DNA from: Enterobacter quasihormaechei
GTDB taxonomy: Bacteria; Pseudomonadota; Gammaproteobacteria; Enterobacterales; Enterobacteriaceae
Assembly (NCBI RefSeq): GCF_004331385.1
Contig: NZ_SJON01000003.1
Location: 124,001-188,000 of the forward strand
Length of the DNA stretch: 64,000 bases
Direction of reading: 5' to 3'
This document shows positions 32,274 through 44,284 of the stretch, piece by piece; the first letter of the stretch is position 1, and each line of letters starts with the position of its first letter. The position numbers and the translations under genes are program-made. Under the pieces are notes generated by a model, which saw only the letters and a list, made by a program, of their open reading frames with translations, was not told where the DNA came from and made no database searches.

Positions 32274-33110
32274 ATGGAGATGATTTTATTCCGGGATAAT
32301 ACCCGGGCGCAGCAAACCGATATTGTCGCCGTACAGTCGCAGGTGGTGTACGGCAGCGTAGGCAACAGCATCGCGGTGCCGAATATTCGCACCCACCGGC
32401 TGAACGTTACCGCCGTGCCAACGGTGCTGTTCAGCAATACGCCGCACTACGACACCTTCTACGGCGGTGTCATCCCGGATGAGTGGTTTAGCGGCTACCT
32501 TAAGGCGCTGGAAGAGCGGGAGATCCTGCGTGAGTTAAAAGCGGTCACGACCGGCTATATGGGCAGCGCCAGCCAGATCGTGCTGTTGGCGCAGTGGCTA
32601 AAGGCGATAAAGGTACAGCATCCCGATTTGCTGGTGCTGGTTGACCCGGTAATCGGGGATGTCGACAGCGGGATGTACGTGAAACCTGAAATTCCTGAAG
32701 CCTACCGTGAGCACCTGCTGCCGCTGGCCCAGGGCATTACGCCCAACGTGTTTGAGCTGGAAGTGTTGAGCGGTAAATCGTGCCGTACGCCAGAGAGCGC
32801 CATCGCCGCCGCGCAGGGGCTGCTCTCCGACACGCTGAAGTGGGTAGCCATTACCAGCGCGCCAGTGGCTGACGATCCGCAGAATATTCATGTGGTGCTG
32901 GTCAGCGAAGAGGGCGTTACCGTAAGCGCGCACCCGCGCGTAGAGACGGACCTGAAAGGGACAGGCGATCTGTTTTGTTCGGAGCTGGTGAGCGGTATCG
33001 TCGGCGGGAAAACCGTGGCTGACGCCATTCGCATGGCAGGTGACAGAGTGACTGACGTGATGATCTACACGCAGTCGAAAGGCTACGACGAGCTTATTCT
33101 GCCTGCATAA
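32274..33110 (+). CDS. pdxK: Pyridoxal/pyridoxine kinase PdxK
   Basis: PdxK phosphorylates pyridoxine, pyridoxal and hydroxymethylpyrimidine in the B6 salvage pathway. The 278-residue product belongs to the ribokinase fold; [12 protein letters not shown] is the substrate-binding N-terminal motif and [10 protein letters not shown] the ATP/catalytic motif (catalytic Asp in G-T-G-D). It is about 5 residues shorter than E. coli PdxK at the C-terminus. ATG 32274 is 5 bases from the cysM stop; a second in-frame ATG at 32280 is possible. PdxY has the same fold, but the context next to crr supports PdxK. It is convergent with crr. Confidence 0.93.
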   Translation: MEMILFRDNTRAQQTDIVAVQSQVVYGSVGNSIAVPNIRTHRLNVTAVPTVLFSNTPHYDTFYGGVIPDEWFSGYLKALEEREILRELKAVTTGYMGSASQIVLLAQWLKAIKVQHPDLLVLVDPVIGDVDSGMYVKPEIPEAYREHLLPLAQGITPNVFELEVLSGKSCRTPESAIAAAQGLLSDTLKWVAITSAPVADDPQNIHVVLVSEEGVTVSAHPRVETDLKGTGDLFCSELVSGIVGGKTVADAIRMAGDRVTDVMIYTQSKGYDELILPA

Positions 33111-33113
33111 ACA

Positions 33114-33139
33114 AAAATGGCGCCCGAAGGCGCCATTTT
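33114..33139. terminator. Bidirectional terminator between pdxK and crr
   Basis: AAAATGGCGCC-cgaa-GGCGCCATTTT is an 11-bp perfect stem with A and T flanks. It can close the cysM-pdxK transcript and the ptsHI-crr transcript. Confidence 0.88.
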
Positions 33140-33154
33140 ACCGTGCGGCAAGAA

Positions 33155-33658
33155 TTACTTCTTGATGCGGATAACCGGGGTTTCACCCACGGTAACGCTG
33201 CCAGACAGTTTGATCAGCTCTTTGATTTCGTCCATGTTGGAGATAACAACCGGAGTCAGGGTAGACTTCGCTTTTTCTTCCAGCAGTGGCAGATCGAATT
33301 CAATCACCGGGTCGCCAACTTTCACACGCTGGCCTTCTTCCGCGATACGTTTGAAGCCTTCGCCTTTCAGTTCAACGGTGTCGATACCGAAGTGAACGAA
33401 CAGTTCGATACCGCTATCAGATTCGATAGAGAACGCATGGTTGGTTTCAAAAATCTTACCAATGGTACCGTCAACTGGAGCAACCATTTTGTTGCCAGTT
33501 GGTTTGATAGCAATGCCATCACCAACGATTTTCTCAGCAAACACTACATCCGGCACGTCTTCGATGTTGACGATCTCGCCGGAGAGCGGAGCAACAATCT
33601 CAATAGTTCCGGAGTCGCTATTGCTTTTGTCACCGAACAGTTTACTAAATAAACCCAT
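33155..33658 (-). CDS. crr: PTS glucose-specific enzyme IIA (EIIA-Glc)
   Basis: EIIA-Glc passes phosphate from HPr to glucose permease and signals carbon status to adenylate cyclase and non-PTS transporters. The 167-residue product is 2 residues shorter than the E. coli protein, in the flexible N-terminal tail. The phosphorylated His is in E-L-F-V-H-F-G-I-D (His89 here; His91 in E. coli counting Met). It is the last gene of ptsH-ptsI-crr, 43 bases after ptsI. Confidence 0.97.
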   Translation of the reverse strand: MGLFSKLFGDKSNSDSGTIEIVAPLSGEIVNIEDVPDVVFAEKIVGDGIAIKPTGNKMVAPVDGTIGKIFETNHAFSIESDSGIELFVHFGIDTVELKGEGFKRIAEEGQRVKVGDPVIEFDLPLLEEKAKSTLTPVVISNMDEIKELIKLSGSVTVGETPVIRIKK

Positions 33659-33701
33659 TAGACTTATCTCCTAAGCAGTAATTTGGGCCGCATCTCGTGG
33701 A

Positions 33702-35429
33702 TTAGCAGATTGTTTTTTCTTCAATGAACTTGTTAACCAGCGTCATTAACTCGTCCGTTGTCGGTTGAGCAAGAGCCTGCTCTGCTAATACCTTCGCATC
33801 TTCGAAGTTCGTGTTACGGATAATCTTCTTGATGCGCGGGATGGAAATGGCGCTCATAGAGAATTCGTCCAGACCCATACCCAGCAACAGAAGTGTAGCA
33901 CGTTCGTCGCCTGCAAGCTCACCACACATGCCAGTCCATTTACCTTCTGCATGAGAAGCATCAATAACTTGCTTGATCAAATTCAGTACAGACGGCGACA
34001 TTGGCTGGTAGAGATGTGAAATCATATCATTACCACGGTCAACTGCCAGGGTGTACTGCGTTAAATCATTGGTACCGATACTAAAGAAATCAACTTCTTT
34101 GGCTAAATGACGCGCAATGGTCGCGGCTGCCGGTGTTTCCACCATCACGCCAATCTCAATTGACTCGTCAAACGCTTTACCTTCGTCACGCAGTTCCTGC
34201 TTGTAGATTTCAATCTCTTTCTTAAGTGCACGCACTTCTTCAACAGAGATGATCATCGGGAACATGATGCGCAGCTTACCGAAAGCGGATGCACGCAGGA
34301 TAGCGCGAACCTGGTCACGCAGGATCTCTTTGCGATCCATGGCGATACGCACGGCACGCCAGCCCAGGAACGGGTTCTCTTCTTTCGGGAAGTTCATGTA
34401 CGGCAGCTCTTTGTCGCCGCCGATGTCCATGGTGCGAACGATTACGGCCTGTGAGCCACACGCTTCGGCAACCGCTTTGTACGCGGCAAACTGCTCTTCT
34501 TCAGTTGGCAGTGCGTCGCGGTCCATGAACAGGAATTCAGTACGATACAGACCTACACCTTCCGCACCGTTGCGCTCAGCGCCGTCAACGTCGCGTACGG
34601 TACCGATGTTAGCGCACACTTCAACCTGATGGCCGTCCAGCGTGATGGCCGGCAGGTCTTTCAGTTTAGCGAGTTCTGCTTTCTCGGTAGCAACCTGCTC
34701 CTGAACGGAACGCAGCTGCTCGATCACATCGTTAGTTGGGTTGACGTAAACCACGTTGTTTACGGCGTCCAGAATCAGATAGTCGTCGTTTTTCACCTGC
34801 GAGGTGACGCTACCGGTACCCACGATAGCTGGCAGTTCCAGAGAACGCGCCATGATTGAGGTGTGGGAAGTACGGCCACCTGCATCGGTAATGAAACCCA
34901 GCACCTTGTTCAGGTTCAGCTGTGCGGTTTCAGACGGGGTCAGGTCAGCGGCAACCAGGATCACTTCGTCCTGAATCGCGCTCAGATCGATGATGGCCAG
35001 ACCCAGGATGTTGCGCAGCAGGCGCTTACCGATGTCACGTACGTCAGCCGCACGCTCTTTCAGGTATTCATCGTCCAGCTCTTCCAGGGCAGAAGCCTGA
35101 CCTTCGATAACTTCATGCGCAGCCGCGTCGGCCGTCATGCCTTTATCTTTAATCAGGGCTATGATTTCCTGCTCCAGCTCCTCATCTTCGAGCAGCATAA
35201 TGTGCCCTTCGAAGATGGCTTCTTTTTCTTCACCGAAAGTTTCACCAGCTTTAGTTTTAATCGCTTCCAGTTGCGCAGATGCCTTGGCACGACCGCTCAG
35301 AAAACGTTCAACTTCCTGATCAACCTTGTCGGCAGAAATTTTTTTCCGGTCAATGACGATTTCATCTTCTTTCAGCAGCAGTGCTTTGCCGAAAGCGATA
35401 CCCGGGGATGCTAAAATGCCTGAAATCAT
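33702..35429 (-). CDS. ptsI: PTS enzyme I (phosphoenolpyruvate-protein phosphotransferase)
   Basis: Enzyme I takes phosphate from PEP and passes it to HPr in the first step of PTS sugar uptake. The 575-residue product equals the E. coli length. The active His189 lies in [11 protein letters not shown], the HPr-binding helical domain at about 20-145, and the PEP-binding barrel C-terminal of residue 260 with Cys502 in M-C-G-E-L-A-G-D. It follows ptsH by 45 bases and precedes crr. Confidence 0.98.
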   Translation of the reverse strand: MISGILASPGIAFGKALLLKEDEIVIDRKKISADKVDQEVERFLSGRAKASAQLEAIKTKAGETFGEEKEAIFEGHIMLLEDEELEQEIIALIKDKGMTADAAAHEVIEGQASALEELDDEYLKERAADVRDIGKRLLRNILGLAIIDLSAIQDEVILVAADLTPSETAQLNLNKVLGFITDAGGRTSHTSIMARSLELPAIVGTGSVTSQVKNDDYLILDAVNNVVYVNPTNDVIEQLRSVQEQVATEKAELAKLKDLPAITLDGHQVEVCANIGTVRDVDGAERNGAEGVGLYRTEFLFMDRDALPTEEEQFAAYKAVAEACGSQAVIVRTMDIGGDKELPYMNFPKEENPFLGWRAVRIAMDRKEILRDQVRAILRASAFGKLRIMFPMIISVEEVRALKKEIEIYKQELRDEGKAFDESIEIGVMVETPAAATIARHLAKEVDFFSIGTNDLTQYTLAVDRGNDMISHLYQPMSPSVLNLIKQVIDASHAEGKWTGMCGELAGDERATLLLLGMGLDEFSMSAISIPRIKKIIRNTNFEDAKVLAEQALAQPTTDELMTLVNKFIEEKTIC

Positions 35430-35474
35430 AACCCTACCTTACTTGTGACTGATATTGAAAAGAACCCGGTAAAC

Positions 35475-35732
35475 TTACTCGAGTTCAGCCATCAGCTTAA
35501 CCAGATGCTCAACTGCTTTCTGCTCGTCTTCACCTTCAGCAGAAATGGTAACAACGGTACCCTGAGTCAGGCCCAGAGTTTGCAGTTTGAACAGGCTTTT
35601 TGCGCTAGCGCTTTTGCCGTTGGAAGTCACAGTGATTTCAGAAGTGAAGCCTTTCGCTTCTTTAACAAACTGAGCAGCAGGGCGGGTGTGCAGACCGTTC
35701 GGAGCGGTAATGGTAACTTCTTGCTGGAACAT
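35475..35732 (-). CDS. ptsH: PTS phosphocarrier protein HPr
   Basis: HPr is the 85-residue general phosphocarrier of the PTS. His15 is in N-G-L-H-T-R-P and Ser46 in S-A-K-S-L-F-K, both as in E. coli. The sequence is essentially identical to the E. coli protein. It is the first gene of ptsH-ptsI-crr. Confidence 0.98.
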
Positions 35733-36049
35733 TGTATTTCCCCAACTTATAGGTTTAGTGTTGTGGAACTAAAGTCTAGCCTGGCGACTTAACTTTAGCC
35801 TGTATTGTTAGCGCTGACGTTTCAATCGTCATTAAACATTATGCAGTGAAAGCAAGACTTGAACCAAATCATAAAATCGATTCAGCAGCGCTATTTCGTT
35901 CACTGATTAATTTCGCGCATCAAAATAATTGCTGGTTTAAATACCAGACCCAACGGGGTGAAGCAATGCCAGGAGGGGTAAAAGTTTGAAGCAGGCCACA
36001 AAAAAGCACCTGAAAAGGTGCTTTTTTACGCGTTTTTAACATACTGGCA
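35733..36049. other. ptsHI-crr promoter region and cysK 3' region
   Basis: This 317-base gap holds the leftward pts promoters. Read on the minus strand, a TAGACT hexamer at 35773-35778 with the leader that follows resembles the E. coli pts P1 -10 region. The far end (36001-36028) is the cysK terminator. I could not place CRP sites with confidence and see no further gene. Confidence 0.5.
36001..36028. terminator. Terminator after cysK
   Basis: AAAAAAGCACCT-gaaa-AGGTGCTTTTTT is an 8-bp stem flanked by an A-run and a T-run, 22 bases beyond the cysK stop. It separates cysK from the pts promoter region. Confidence 0.85.
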
Positions 36050-37021
36050 TCACTGTTGCAGTTCTTTCTCCGTGAAGAGATCGGCAAACAGTGCGGTGCT
36101 CAAGTAACGCTCACCCGAAGAAGGCAGGATAACCACAATATTCTTATTGGTAAAGGTTTCATCTTCCAGAAGTTTGAGGGCAGCCGCAACCGCCGCACCG
36201 GAAGAGATACCCGCCAGAATGCCTTCCTCGTCCATCAGGCGACGCGCCGTGGAGATGGCTTCTTCATTGGTAATGGCAACCACTTTATCGATCAGCTTCA
36301 GATCCAGGTTGCCCGGAATAAAGCCTGCGCCGATGCCCTGGATTTTGTGCGGGCCTGGCTTAATCTCTTCTCCCGCCAGCGCCTGAGCGATAACCGGTGA
36401 GTCGGTTGGCTCAACGGCAACGGTAATCAGATCTTTTTTACCTTTCGTGCCTTTAATATAGCGAGACACGCCGGTCAGCGTACCGCCGGTACCTACGCCG
36501 GAGATAAAGACATCAACCTGGCCGTCGGTATCTTCCCAGATTTCCGGACCGGTGGTTTTCTCATGAATTTCCGGGTTGGCCGGATTGCTAAACTGCTGAA
36601 GCAGCAGATATTTTGCCGGATCGCTGGCGACGATTTCTTCCGCTTTCTGAATCGCACCCTTCATGCCTTTCGCGCCTTCGGTCAGGACCAGATTTGCACC
36701 CAGCGCTTTCAGCAGCTTGCGACGCTCAATGCTCATGGTTTCAGGCATGGTCAGCGTCAGCTTATAGCCGCGCGCCGCTGCAACGTAGGCCAGGGCAATA
36801 CCGGTGTTACCGCTGGTCGGTTCCACCAGCTCAACGCCGGGCTTCAACACGCCACGTTTTTCAGCATCCCAAATCATATTTGCACCGATACGGCATTTCA
36901 CGCTGAAGCTTGGGTTACGAGATTCGACCTTCGCCAGAATGCGTCCATTACCGATACGGTTCAGTCGAACCAGGGGCGTATGACCGATAGTCAGCGAGTT
37001 GTCTTCATAAATCTTACTCAT
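36050..37021 (-). CDS. cysK: Cysteine synthase A (O-acetylserine sulfhydrylase A)
   Basis: CysK makes cysteine from O-acetylserine and sulfide with PLP and forms the cysteine synthase complex with CysE. The 323-residue product carries PLP Lys42 in F-S-V-K-C-R-I-G-A, the T-S-G-N-T-G-I-A substrate loop and the phosphate loop G-V-G-T-G-G-T-L-T. Length and sequence match E. coli CysK. It lies 163 bases from cysZ on the same strand and has its own terminator. Confidence 0.97.
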   Translation of the reverse strand: MSKIYEDNSLTIGHTPLVRLNRIGNGRILAKVESRNPSFSVKCRIGANMIWDAEKRGVLKPGVELVEPTSGNTGIALAYVAAARGYKLTLTMPETMSIERRKLLKALGANLVLTEGAKGMKGAIQKAEEIVASDPAKYLLLQQFSNPANPEIHEKTTGPEIWEDTDGQVDVFISGVGTGGTLTGVSRYIKGTKGKKDLITVAVEPTDSPVIAQALAGEEIKPGPHKIQGIGAGFIPGNLDLKLIDKVVAITNEEAISTARRLMDEEGILAGISSGAAVAAALKLLEDETFTNKNIVVILPSSGERYLSTALFADLFTEKELQQ

Positions 37022-37184
37022 GGCCTGTCCTTAACTGTATGAAATTGGGATACCGACTCAGCATACCTGTTGAATAAGTATGGGGAAGTAAGGAAATCGC
37101 ATATCTATATGCTGCAAGGAAATAATGGGGATCAGTATGGAATAAGGGGCGGCATAAGCCACCCCTCTTTTACACATTTTTGCA

Positions 37185-37946
37185 TTACTTCCATAACGCG
37201 TGCTTAGCACGGTAGCAGTCCACCCACATCGCCGTCGCGCCGCAAACGGCAACGGGCATGATGAACAGATTCAGGAATGGAATCATGGTGAACAGGCTGG
37301 TGAGCGCGCCGAACTGCATATTGGCAACCTTCTGAGTGCGCAGGGCGGTGCGCATCTCTTTAAACGGCACCTTGTGGTTATCGAACGGGTAGTCGCAGTA
37401 CTGGATGGCGAGCATCCAGGCGCTGAACAGGAACCACAGTACGGGGGCCACCGTCTGGCCGATACCAGGGATGAAATAAAGGATAAGCAGCACAATCGCG
37501 CGCGGCAGGTACCAGGCAAATTTCTGCCATTCGCGCTTCATGATGCGGGGGATATCCTTCATGATCCCCAGTACGCCCGTGTCAGGCGGGGTCGCACCGG
37601 TCAGGCGCGCTTCCAGCTGTTCGGCCAGCAGACCGTTGAACGGCGCGGCTATCCAGTTTGCTATCGTCGAAAAGAAATAGCCGAAAACCAGCAACACGGA
37701 AATGACCGCTATCGGCCAGAGCAGGTAGTCCAGCCACTGTAACCATTCCGGCACATAGCTCATCAGGGAAGGGATCCAGCTTTCCAGCCTGGTGAACAGC
37801 CACCAGAACGCGCCCCCCATCAGAAGAATGTTGATCAGCAGCGGCAAAATAACGAAGCGTCGAATGCCCGGCAGGGAGACCAGTTTCCAGCCCTGTGAAA
37901 AATACCAGACCCCGCTACGTGGGGTAGAAGAAGATGTTGAAACCAT
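37185..37946 (-). CDS. cysZ: Sulfate transporter CysZ
   Basis: CysZ is an inner membrane sulfate permease feeding assimilation. The 253-residue product has the conserved N-terminal G-V-W-Y-F-S-Q-G-W and four to six hydrophobic segments (about 30-50, 70-95, 145-180, 215-240). The R-T-A-L-R-T-Q-K region near the C-terminal third is conserved. It is upstream of cysK on the same strand and divergent from zipA, as in E. coli. Confidence 0.95.
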   Translation of the reverse strand: MVSTSSSTPRSGVWYFSQGWKLVSLPGIRRFVILPLLINILLMGGAFWWLFTRLESWIPSLMSYVPEWLQWLDYLLWPIAVISVLLVFGYFFSTIANWIAAPFNGLLAEQLEARLTGATPPDTGVLGIMKDIPRIMKREWQKFAWYLPRAIVLLILYFIPGIGQTVAPVLWFLFSAWMLAIQYCDYPFDNHKVPFKEMRTALRTQKVANMQFGALTSLFTMIPFLNLFIMPVAVCGATAMWVDCYRAKHALWK

Positions 37947-38175
37947 ACCAGGCTGTACTCCTTTTTACACAACCAGTGGAATTGCCCGCCTATATTATCC
38001 AGTTACGGGCCAATGACCAGTTCGGAAATGTTCGAAAAACCAGCAAAAAGCACGATTTAGTTCATCTTTATGCTGTGAATGCTCTGCATACACTTGCACT
38101 TGACGTAAACGGCAAATACTCTTAGTGAGTAAATGTTTGCCGTGGTGGCAAGGTGTTAGAACAACAGAGAATATA

Positions 38176-39189
38176 ATGATGCAGGATTTGCGTCTGATAT
38201 TAATCATTGTTGGCGCGATCGCCATAATCGCTTTACTGGTACATGGTTTCTGGACCAGCCGTAAAGAGCGTTCCTCTATGTTTCGCGATCGTCCACTGAA
38301 GCGCATGAAGTCCAGTCGTGACGACGATGACGTTGAAGACGACGTCGACGGCCTTGACGACGACGGCGTGGGTGAAGTCCGTGTTCATCGGGTCAATACT
38401 GCGCCCGGCGCAGCGCATGGAGAGCATGAAGCTCCCCGCGCTCCGCAGCATCAGTATCAACCACCGTATGCCTCTGCCCAGCCGCGCCAGCCAGCGCCGC
38501 CGCCAGTGGAAGAACCTGTGCGTCATCCGCCGCAGCAGCCTGTGCAACCGCAGCCCGTTGCGCCACAGCCTGTACAGCCGCAACCTGTGCATCAGCCTGC
38601 TCAGCCAGTGCAACAGCCACAGCCGGCTCAGCAGCCACAGCCGGTACAGCAGCCGCAGCCAGTGCAGCAACCGCAGCCTGAACCCGTACCGCCTGCGGCA
38701 CAGCCCGCTCCGCGCGTTGAGCCAGAGCCGGTAGCAGCGCCAGAACCGGTTGTTGAAAAGCCGCAGCGTAAAGAAGCAGTGATCATCATGAACGTGGCTG
38801 CCCATCACGGCACCCATCTGAACGGTGACGTGCTGCTTAACAGCATCCAGCAGGCAGGCTTCAAGTTCGGCGACATGAATATTTTCCATCGCCACCTCAG
38901 TCCTGACGGCAGCGGCCCGGCACTGTTTAGCCTGGCCAATATGGTGAATCCAGGCACGTTTGACCCGGAAATGACCGGTGATTTCGTCACGCCAGGCGTA
39001 ACGATCTTTATGCAGGTGCCGTCCTACGGTGACGAACTGCAAAACTTTAAGCTGATGCTACAGTCCGCTCAGCACATCGCCGACGAAGTGGGCGGTGTGG
39101 TGCTCGACGATCAGCGTCGAATGATGACGCCGCAGAAACTGCGCGAATATCAGGACCGCATCCGCGAAGTTAAGGAAGCGAACGCGTAA
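38176..39189 (+). CDS. zipA: Cell division protein ZipA
   Basis: ZipA anchors FtsZ to the membrane at the division site. The 337-residue product has an N-terminal membrane helix (about 5-26), a basic/acidic linker, a long Pro/Gln-rich linker (about 100-200, with P-Q-P-V-Q-Q-type repeats) and the C-terminal FtsZ-binding domain (about 200-335, from [10 protein letters not shown]). The ends are close to E. coli ZipA; the linker differs freely. ATG 38176 puts the helix at the N-terminus (M-M-Q-D-L-R); an earlier in-frame start at 38125 would bury it. Confidence 0.96.
   Translation: MMQDLRLILIIVGAIAIIALLVHGFWTSRKERSSMFRDRPLKRMKSSRDDDDVEDDVDGLDDDGVGEVRVHRVNTAPGAAHGEHEAPRAPQHQYQPPYASAQPRQPAPPPVEEPVRHPPQQPVQPQPVAPQPVQPQPVHQPAQPVQQPQPAQQPQPVQQPQPVQQPQPEPVPPAAQPAPRVEPEPVAAPEPVVEKPQRKEAVIIMNVAAHHGTHLNGDVLLNSIQQAGFKFGDMNIFHRHLSPDGSGPALFSLANMVNPGTFDPEMTGDFVTPGVTIFMQVPSYGDELQNFKLMLQSAQHIADEVGGVVLDDQRRMMTPQKLREYQDRIREVKEANA
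38555..38700 (+). repeat. Short tandem CAG/CCG-rich repeat coding the ZipA P/Q linker
   Basis: Imperfect 12-18-base units (CAG CCG CAG CCT GTG CAG and variants) repeat across this stretch and encode Q-P-V/Q-P-Q-P motifs. Such repeats can change length by slippage without breaking the frame in multiples of three. Confidence 0.65.
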
Positions 39190-39216
39190 TCGTCGCGTTA
39201 ACGTCAACCCCTCCTC

Positions 39217-39243
39217 AACCCCCGCTTGTCGGGGGTTTTTCTC
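39217..39243 (+). terminator. Terminator after zipA
   Basis: AACCCCCG-cttgt-CGGGGGTTTTTCTC is a 7-8-bp GC stem with a T-run, 27 bases after zipA and 15 before the ligA start, so ligA is probably served by read-through or a promoter inside zipA. Confidence 0.8.
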
Positions 39244-39248
39244 ATTGA

Positions 39249-41273
<2,025 letters not shown>

Positions 41274-41274
41274 C

Positions 41275-41490
41275 GTGGAAAAAGAGCAGCTCGTTGAGAT
41301 CGCCAATACGGAGATGCCGTTCGGTAAATATAAGGGCCGCAGGCTGATTGATTTACCGGAAGAGTATCTGCTGTGGTTTGCCCGTAAGGATGCGTTCCCC
41401 GCCGGGCGACTGGGCGAGCTGATGGCTATCACGTTAATGATCAAAACTGAGGGGCTGACCCAGCTGGTTCAGCCCCTGAAGCGTCCTTAA
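41275..41490 (+). CDS. ypeB: YpeB, small DUF3820 protein
   Basis: A 71-residue cytoplasmic protein whose DUF3820 core (M-P-F-G-K-Y-K-G-R-R-L-I-D-L-P-E-E-Y) covers most of its length. It is nearly identical to E. coli YpeB. The ribosome site GTTAGGAG lies inside the end of ligA, and the genes are one base apart, so they are probably coupled. Some relatives of this domain associate with nucleases, but its role here is unknown. Its stop overlaps the convergent yfeH stop by 4 bases. Confidence 0.92.
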   Translation: MEKEQLVEIANTEMPFGKYKGRRLIDLPEEYLLWFARKDAFPAGRLGELMAITLMIKTEGLTQLVQPLKRP

Positions 41491-42488
41491 GCTTTCGCGG
41501 CGCGGGTCTCTTCCTGCGCCAGCTTTTCCGTCTGCGCCTTATAGCGCCGCGCCAGTACCGCACACACCATCAGCTGGATCTGATGGAAAATCATCAGCGG
41601 CAGCACCATCATCCCAATGACCGAGGTCGGGAACAGGATATTGGCCATCGGGATCCCGTTAGCCAGGCTCTTTTTCGACCCGCAGAAGACGATGGTGATT
41701 TCATCGGCCTTATTGAAGCCGCACCTGCGGGCCACAAAGACGTTTACCGCGATGACAATGGCCAGCAGAACAATGCTCACCACCACAATAAACAGCAGCG
41801 ATCCGGCGCCCACCTTGTGCCAGATGCCGTTTACAACGGCTTCGCTAAAGGCCGTGTAAACCACCAGCAGAATGGAGCTTTGATCCGTTTTGCCGATCCA
41901 TTTTTTGTGTTTCGCCACAAACTCCCCAATCCAGGGGCGGGATAAGTGTCCGAGCACAAACGGCAGCAGCAGTTGCAGACAAATTTTACCCACCTGTTCC
42001 AGGTTGCCCTCCGCACCGTGCATGTTCATCAGCAGACCGACCAGCAGCGGTGAAACGAAGATCCCCAGCAGGCTGGAAGCGGAAGCAGAGCAAACCGCCG
42101 CCGCGACGTTGCCGCCCGCCAGCGAGGTAAAAGCAATAGCGGACTGCACCGTGGCCGGCAAAATGCACAGATAGAGGAAGCCGGAGTACAGCGCGGGGTC
42201 GACATTCACCGGCGCCCACCAGGCAAACAGTACGCCCAGTAACGGGAAGAGGATAAAGGTGCTGCACATTACCCAGAGGTGCAGTCGCCAGTGGCTACCG
42301 CCTGCAATAATGGCTTCCCGGGAAAGCTTGGCGCCATGCATAAAGAACAGCAGGGCAATGGCTGCCGTGGTCACGCCTTCAATAATGGGCACAAAACTGC
42401 CTCGCGCCGGGAAGAACGAGGCCAGCAAAACGACTCCAATCAGGGTCAGCGTGAACGGATCAAGGATACGAAAAAGTTTCATAATCAC
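41487..42488 (-). CDS. yfeH: YfeH, bile acid:sodium symporter family protein
   Basis: A 333-residue membrane protein of the SBF-like family (bile acid:sodium/arsenite permease fold) with about nine to ten membrane helices. Family segments visible are I-A-L-L-F-F-M-H-G-A-K-L-S and the G-S-K-K-S-L-A-N-G-I-P crossover region. The substrate is not known. It is divergent from the LysR gene yfeR, with 83 bases between starts, so yfeR probably regulates it. Confidence 0.9.
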   Translation of the reverse strand: MIMKLFRILDPFTLTLIGVVLLASFFPARGSFVPIIEGVTTAAIALLFFMHGAKLSREAIIAGGSHWRLHLWVMCSTFILFPLLGVLFAWWAPVNVDPALYSGFLYLCILPATVQSAIAFTSLAGGNVAAAVCSASASSLLGIFVSPLLVGLLMNMHGAEGNLEQVGKICLQLLLPFVLGHLSRPWIGEFVAKHKKWIGKTDQSSILLVVYTAFSEAVVNGIWHKVGAGSLLFIVVVSIVLLAIVIAVNVFVARRCGFNKADEITIVFCGSKKSLANGIPMANILFPTSVIGMMVLPLMIFHQIQLMVCAVLARRYKAQTEKLAQEETRAAKA

Positions 42489-42571
42489 TCCTGAAAACAG
42501 ATGCCGCTATTGTGCTTTCTTCCCTTTGAGAAATAAAATTGATTTATTGCATCCATTCATGAATTAAACAG

Positions 42572-43513
42572 ATGAATTATTCGTTACGTCAGCTTCGCGT
42601 TTTCGTCACCGTCGCGCAGGCTCGCAGCTTTAGCCGGGCAGGGGAGATGATTGGCCTCAGCCAGTCGGCGGTGAGCCATAGCGTTAAGGAGCTTGAAACG
42701 CAAACGGGGGTGAAGCTGCTTGACCGTACGACGCGAGAAGTGGTGCTCACCGAAGCGGGGCAGCAGCTGGCAACGCGTCTGGAGAGGCTGCTGGATGAAC
42801 TGAACAGTACGCTGCGGGATGTCGGGCGGCTCGGGCAACAGCTTTCCGGCACCGTGAGAGTTGCGGCGAGCCAGACGATTTCGGCGCATCTTATTCCTCA
42901 GTGCATTGCGGAAAGTAATCACCGCTATCCGGATATCGATTTTGTTTTGCACGACAGGCCGCAGCAGTGGGTGCTGGAGAGTATTCGTCAGGGAGAGGTG
43001 GATTTCGGAATTGTCATTGACCCCGGAGCGGTAAGCGACCTGGAATGTGAAGTGGTGCTCTCGGAGCCCTTTTTATTGCTCTGCCGCGATGATGACCCCC
43101 TGGCATCGCTGCCGCAGGTGACCTGGCAAGCCTTGCAGGGGGCAAACCTGGTGCTACAGGATTATGCCTCTGGCAGCCGTCCGCTGATAGATGCCGCACT
43201 GGCCGCGCAGGGCGTTAAGGCAACCATTGTGCAGGAAATTGGGCATCCTGCCACGCTGTTTCCGATGGTTGAAGCGGGGATTGGCATCAGCGTTCTGCCG
43301 GCGCTGGCGCTGCCACTGCCGCAGGGGAGTCGTTTAACGGTGAAGCGTTTCTTGCCCTGTATTGAACGCCAGCTGATGCTGGTACGCCGTAAAAACAGGT
43401 CTCTTTCTGGAGCGGCGCACGCCTGCTGGGATGTGGTGCGCATGCAGGCCGGGCGTTTGATGGAGGCCCGCACGCGCGATCCGCTCTTTAACGAAAACAG
43501 CGATCAGATGTAG
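42572..43513 (+). CDS. yfeR: LysR-family transcriptional regulator YfeR
   Basis: A 313-residue LysR-type regulator: winged helix-turn-helix at about 3-62 ([11 protein letters not shown], then [11 protein letters not shown]) and a periplasmic-binding-protein-like effector domain (about 92-295). It is divergent from yfeH, the usual arrangement for a LysR regulator and its target. In Salmonella YfeR responds to low osmolarity; that is literature knowledge, not visible here. Its end overlaps the convergent FlxA-like gene by 10 bases. Confidence 0.9.
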   Translation: MNYSLRQLRVFVTVAQARSFSRAGEMIGLSQSAVSHSVKELETQTGVKLLDRTTREVVLTEAGQQLATRLERLLDELNSTLRDVGRLGQQLSGTVRVAASQTISAHLIPQCIAESNHRYPDIDFVLHDRPQQWVLESIRQGEVDFGIVIDPGAVSDLECEVVLSEPFLLLCRDDDPLASLPQVTWQALQGANLVLQDYASGSRPLIDAALAAQGVKATIVQEIGHPATLFPMVEAGIGISVLPALALPLPQGSRLTVKRFLPCIERQLMLVRRKNRSLSGAAHACWDVVRMQAGRLMEARTRDPLFNENSDQM

Positions 43514-43845
43514 ATATCAACCTTATGGTCTGCGGAGGGCTTATTGATGCCTTCCGCCACGGCCTGACCGTTTTCCTGTTTTGGCATTGCCTCTTCTGCC
43601 TGCTGACGCAGCAATTGCGCCAGCTGTGCCTGCAACATAGCCAGCTGAGATTCGAGTAATTCCTGCTGCTTTTGCTTCTCTTCTGCCGTGGCATCACCCA
43701 TGGCGACTTCTTTGAGCTGCTGAGTGACTTTCGTTATCTGTTTGGTCAGACGGGTGATCCGGGAAGCAATGTCGTTTCCGCCGGAGCTGTTGTCTACGCT
43801 GCCGATGTCCATCGCCGACAGAGAAACGGGCTTAAGAGTTGTCAT
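43504..43845 (-). CDS. FlxA-like coiled-coil protein with a flagellar-type promoter
   Basis: A 113-residue soluble protein. The middle (about 27-80) is a Gln/Leu/Lys-rich heptad region ([15 protein letters not shown], then [15 protein letters not shown]) that should form a coiled coil, and the C-terminus is D-I-Y-I. This layout matches the FlxA-like family; E. coli FlxA is a flagellar class 3 gene of unknown role. ATG 43845 has AAGGA 7 bases upstream. A sigma-28-type promoter lies 30 bases before the start. There is no orthologue at this position in E. coli K-12. Confidence 0.8.
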   Translation of the reverse strand: MTTLKPVSLSAMDIGSVDNSSGGNDIASRITRLTKQITKVTQQLKEVAMGDATAEEKQKQQELLESQLAMLQAQLAQLLRQQAEEAMPKQENGQAVAEGINKPSADHKVDIYI

Positions 43846-43874
43846 ATTGAGATCCTTTTCGCCATAAAATAGAG

Positions 43875-43901
43875 GTATCGGCAAAGAAGGCGTGATCTTG
43901 A
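43875..43901 (-). promoter_or_regulatory. Sigma-28 (FliA) promoter of the FlxA-like gene
   Basis: On the minus strand TCAAGATC-N11-GCCGATAC matches the FliA consensus TAAAGTTT-N11-GCCGATAA: 7 of 8 in the -10, 5 of 8 in the -35, with exact spacing. Transcripts would begin about 22 bases before the ATG. This places the gene in the flagellar late-gene regulon by inference. Confidence 0.8.
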
Positions 43902-43951
43902 GTAAAACAAGCGGTCTGGCTGCAATGAGGATGTGCTATATCGCAGATAGC

Positions 43952-43979
43952 AAAAAAGCGCCTTTAGGGCGCTTTTTTA
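43952..43979 (-). terminator. Terminator of the tRNA-Val/tRNA-Lys operon
   Basis: AAAAAAGCGCC-ttta-GGGCGCTTTTTT: an 8-bp stem with a T-run on either strand, just past the tRNA-Lys 3' end. It also separates the tRNAs from the FlxA-like gene. Confidence 0.85.
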
Positions 43980-43982
43980 CAT

Positions 43983-44058
43983 TGGTGGGTCGTGCAGGAT
44001 TCGAACCTGCGACCAATTGATTAAAAGTCAACTGCTCTACCAACTGAGCTAACGACCC
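43983..44058 (-). tRNA. lysV: tRNA-Lys(TTT)
   Basis: A 76-base cloverleaf on the minus strand starting GGGTCGTTAGCTCAG, with anticodon TTT in the loop of GTTGACTTTTAATCAAT, T-arm GGTTCGAATCC and encoded CCA. It is the last of four tRNAs in one operon, matching the E. coli valU-valX-valY-lysV cluster. Confidence 0.97.
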
Positions 44059-44062
44059 GAAA

Positions 44063-44138
44063 TGGTGGGCGATGACGGGCTCGAACCGCCGACCCCCTCC
44101 GTGTAAAGGAGATGCTCTACCAACTGAGCTAATCGCCC
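44063..44138 (-). tRNA. valY: tRNA-Val(TAC), third copy in the operon
   Basis: A 76-base cloverleaf on the minus strand starting GGGCGATTAGCTCAG, anticodon TAC, T-arm GGTTCGAGCCC, encoded CCA. The acceptor stem carries C4-G69. It appears identical to the next copy. Confidence 0.96.
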
Positions 44139-44167
44139 ATTTCGGAACTGCTGCGATAAGGTGAGAA

Positions 44168-44243
44168 TGGTGGGCGATGACGGGCTCGAACCGCCGACCC
44201 CCTCCGTGTAAAGGAGATGCTCTACCAACTGAGCTAATCGCCC
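44168..44243 (-). tRNA. valX: tRNA-Val(TAC), second copy
   Basis: Same 76-base sequence as the third copy, with GGGCGAT acceptor arm and anticodon TAC. The 29-base spacer between copies differs from the other spacers. Confidence 0.96.
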
Positions 44244-44284
44244 AATCTCAATTCTTATCTACACTGCGAGTCTACCGAAGTAGA

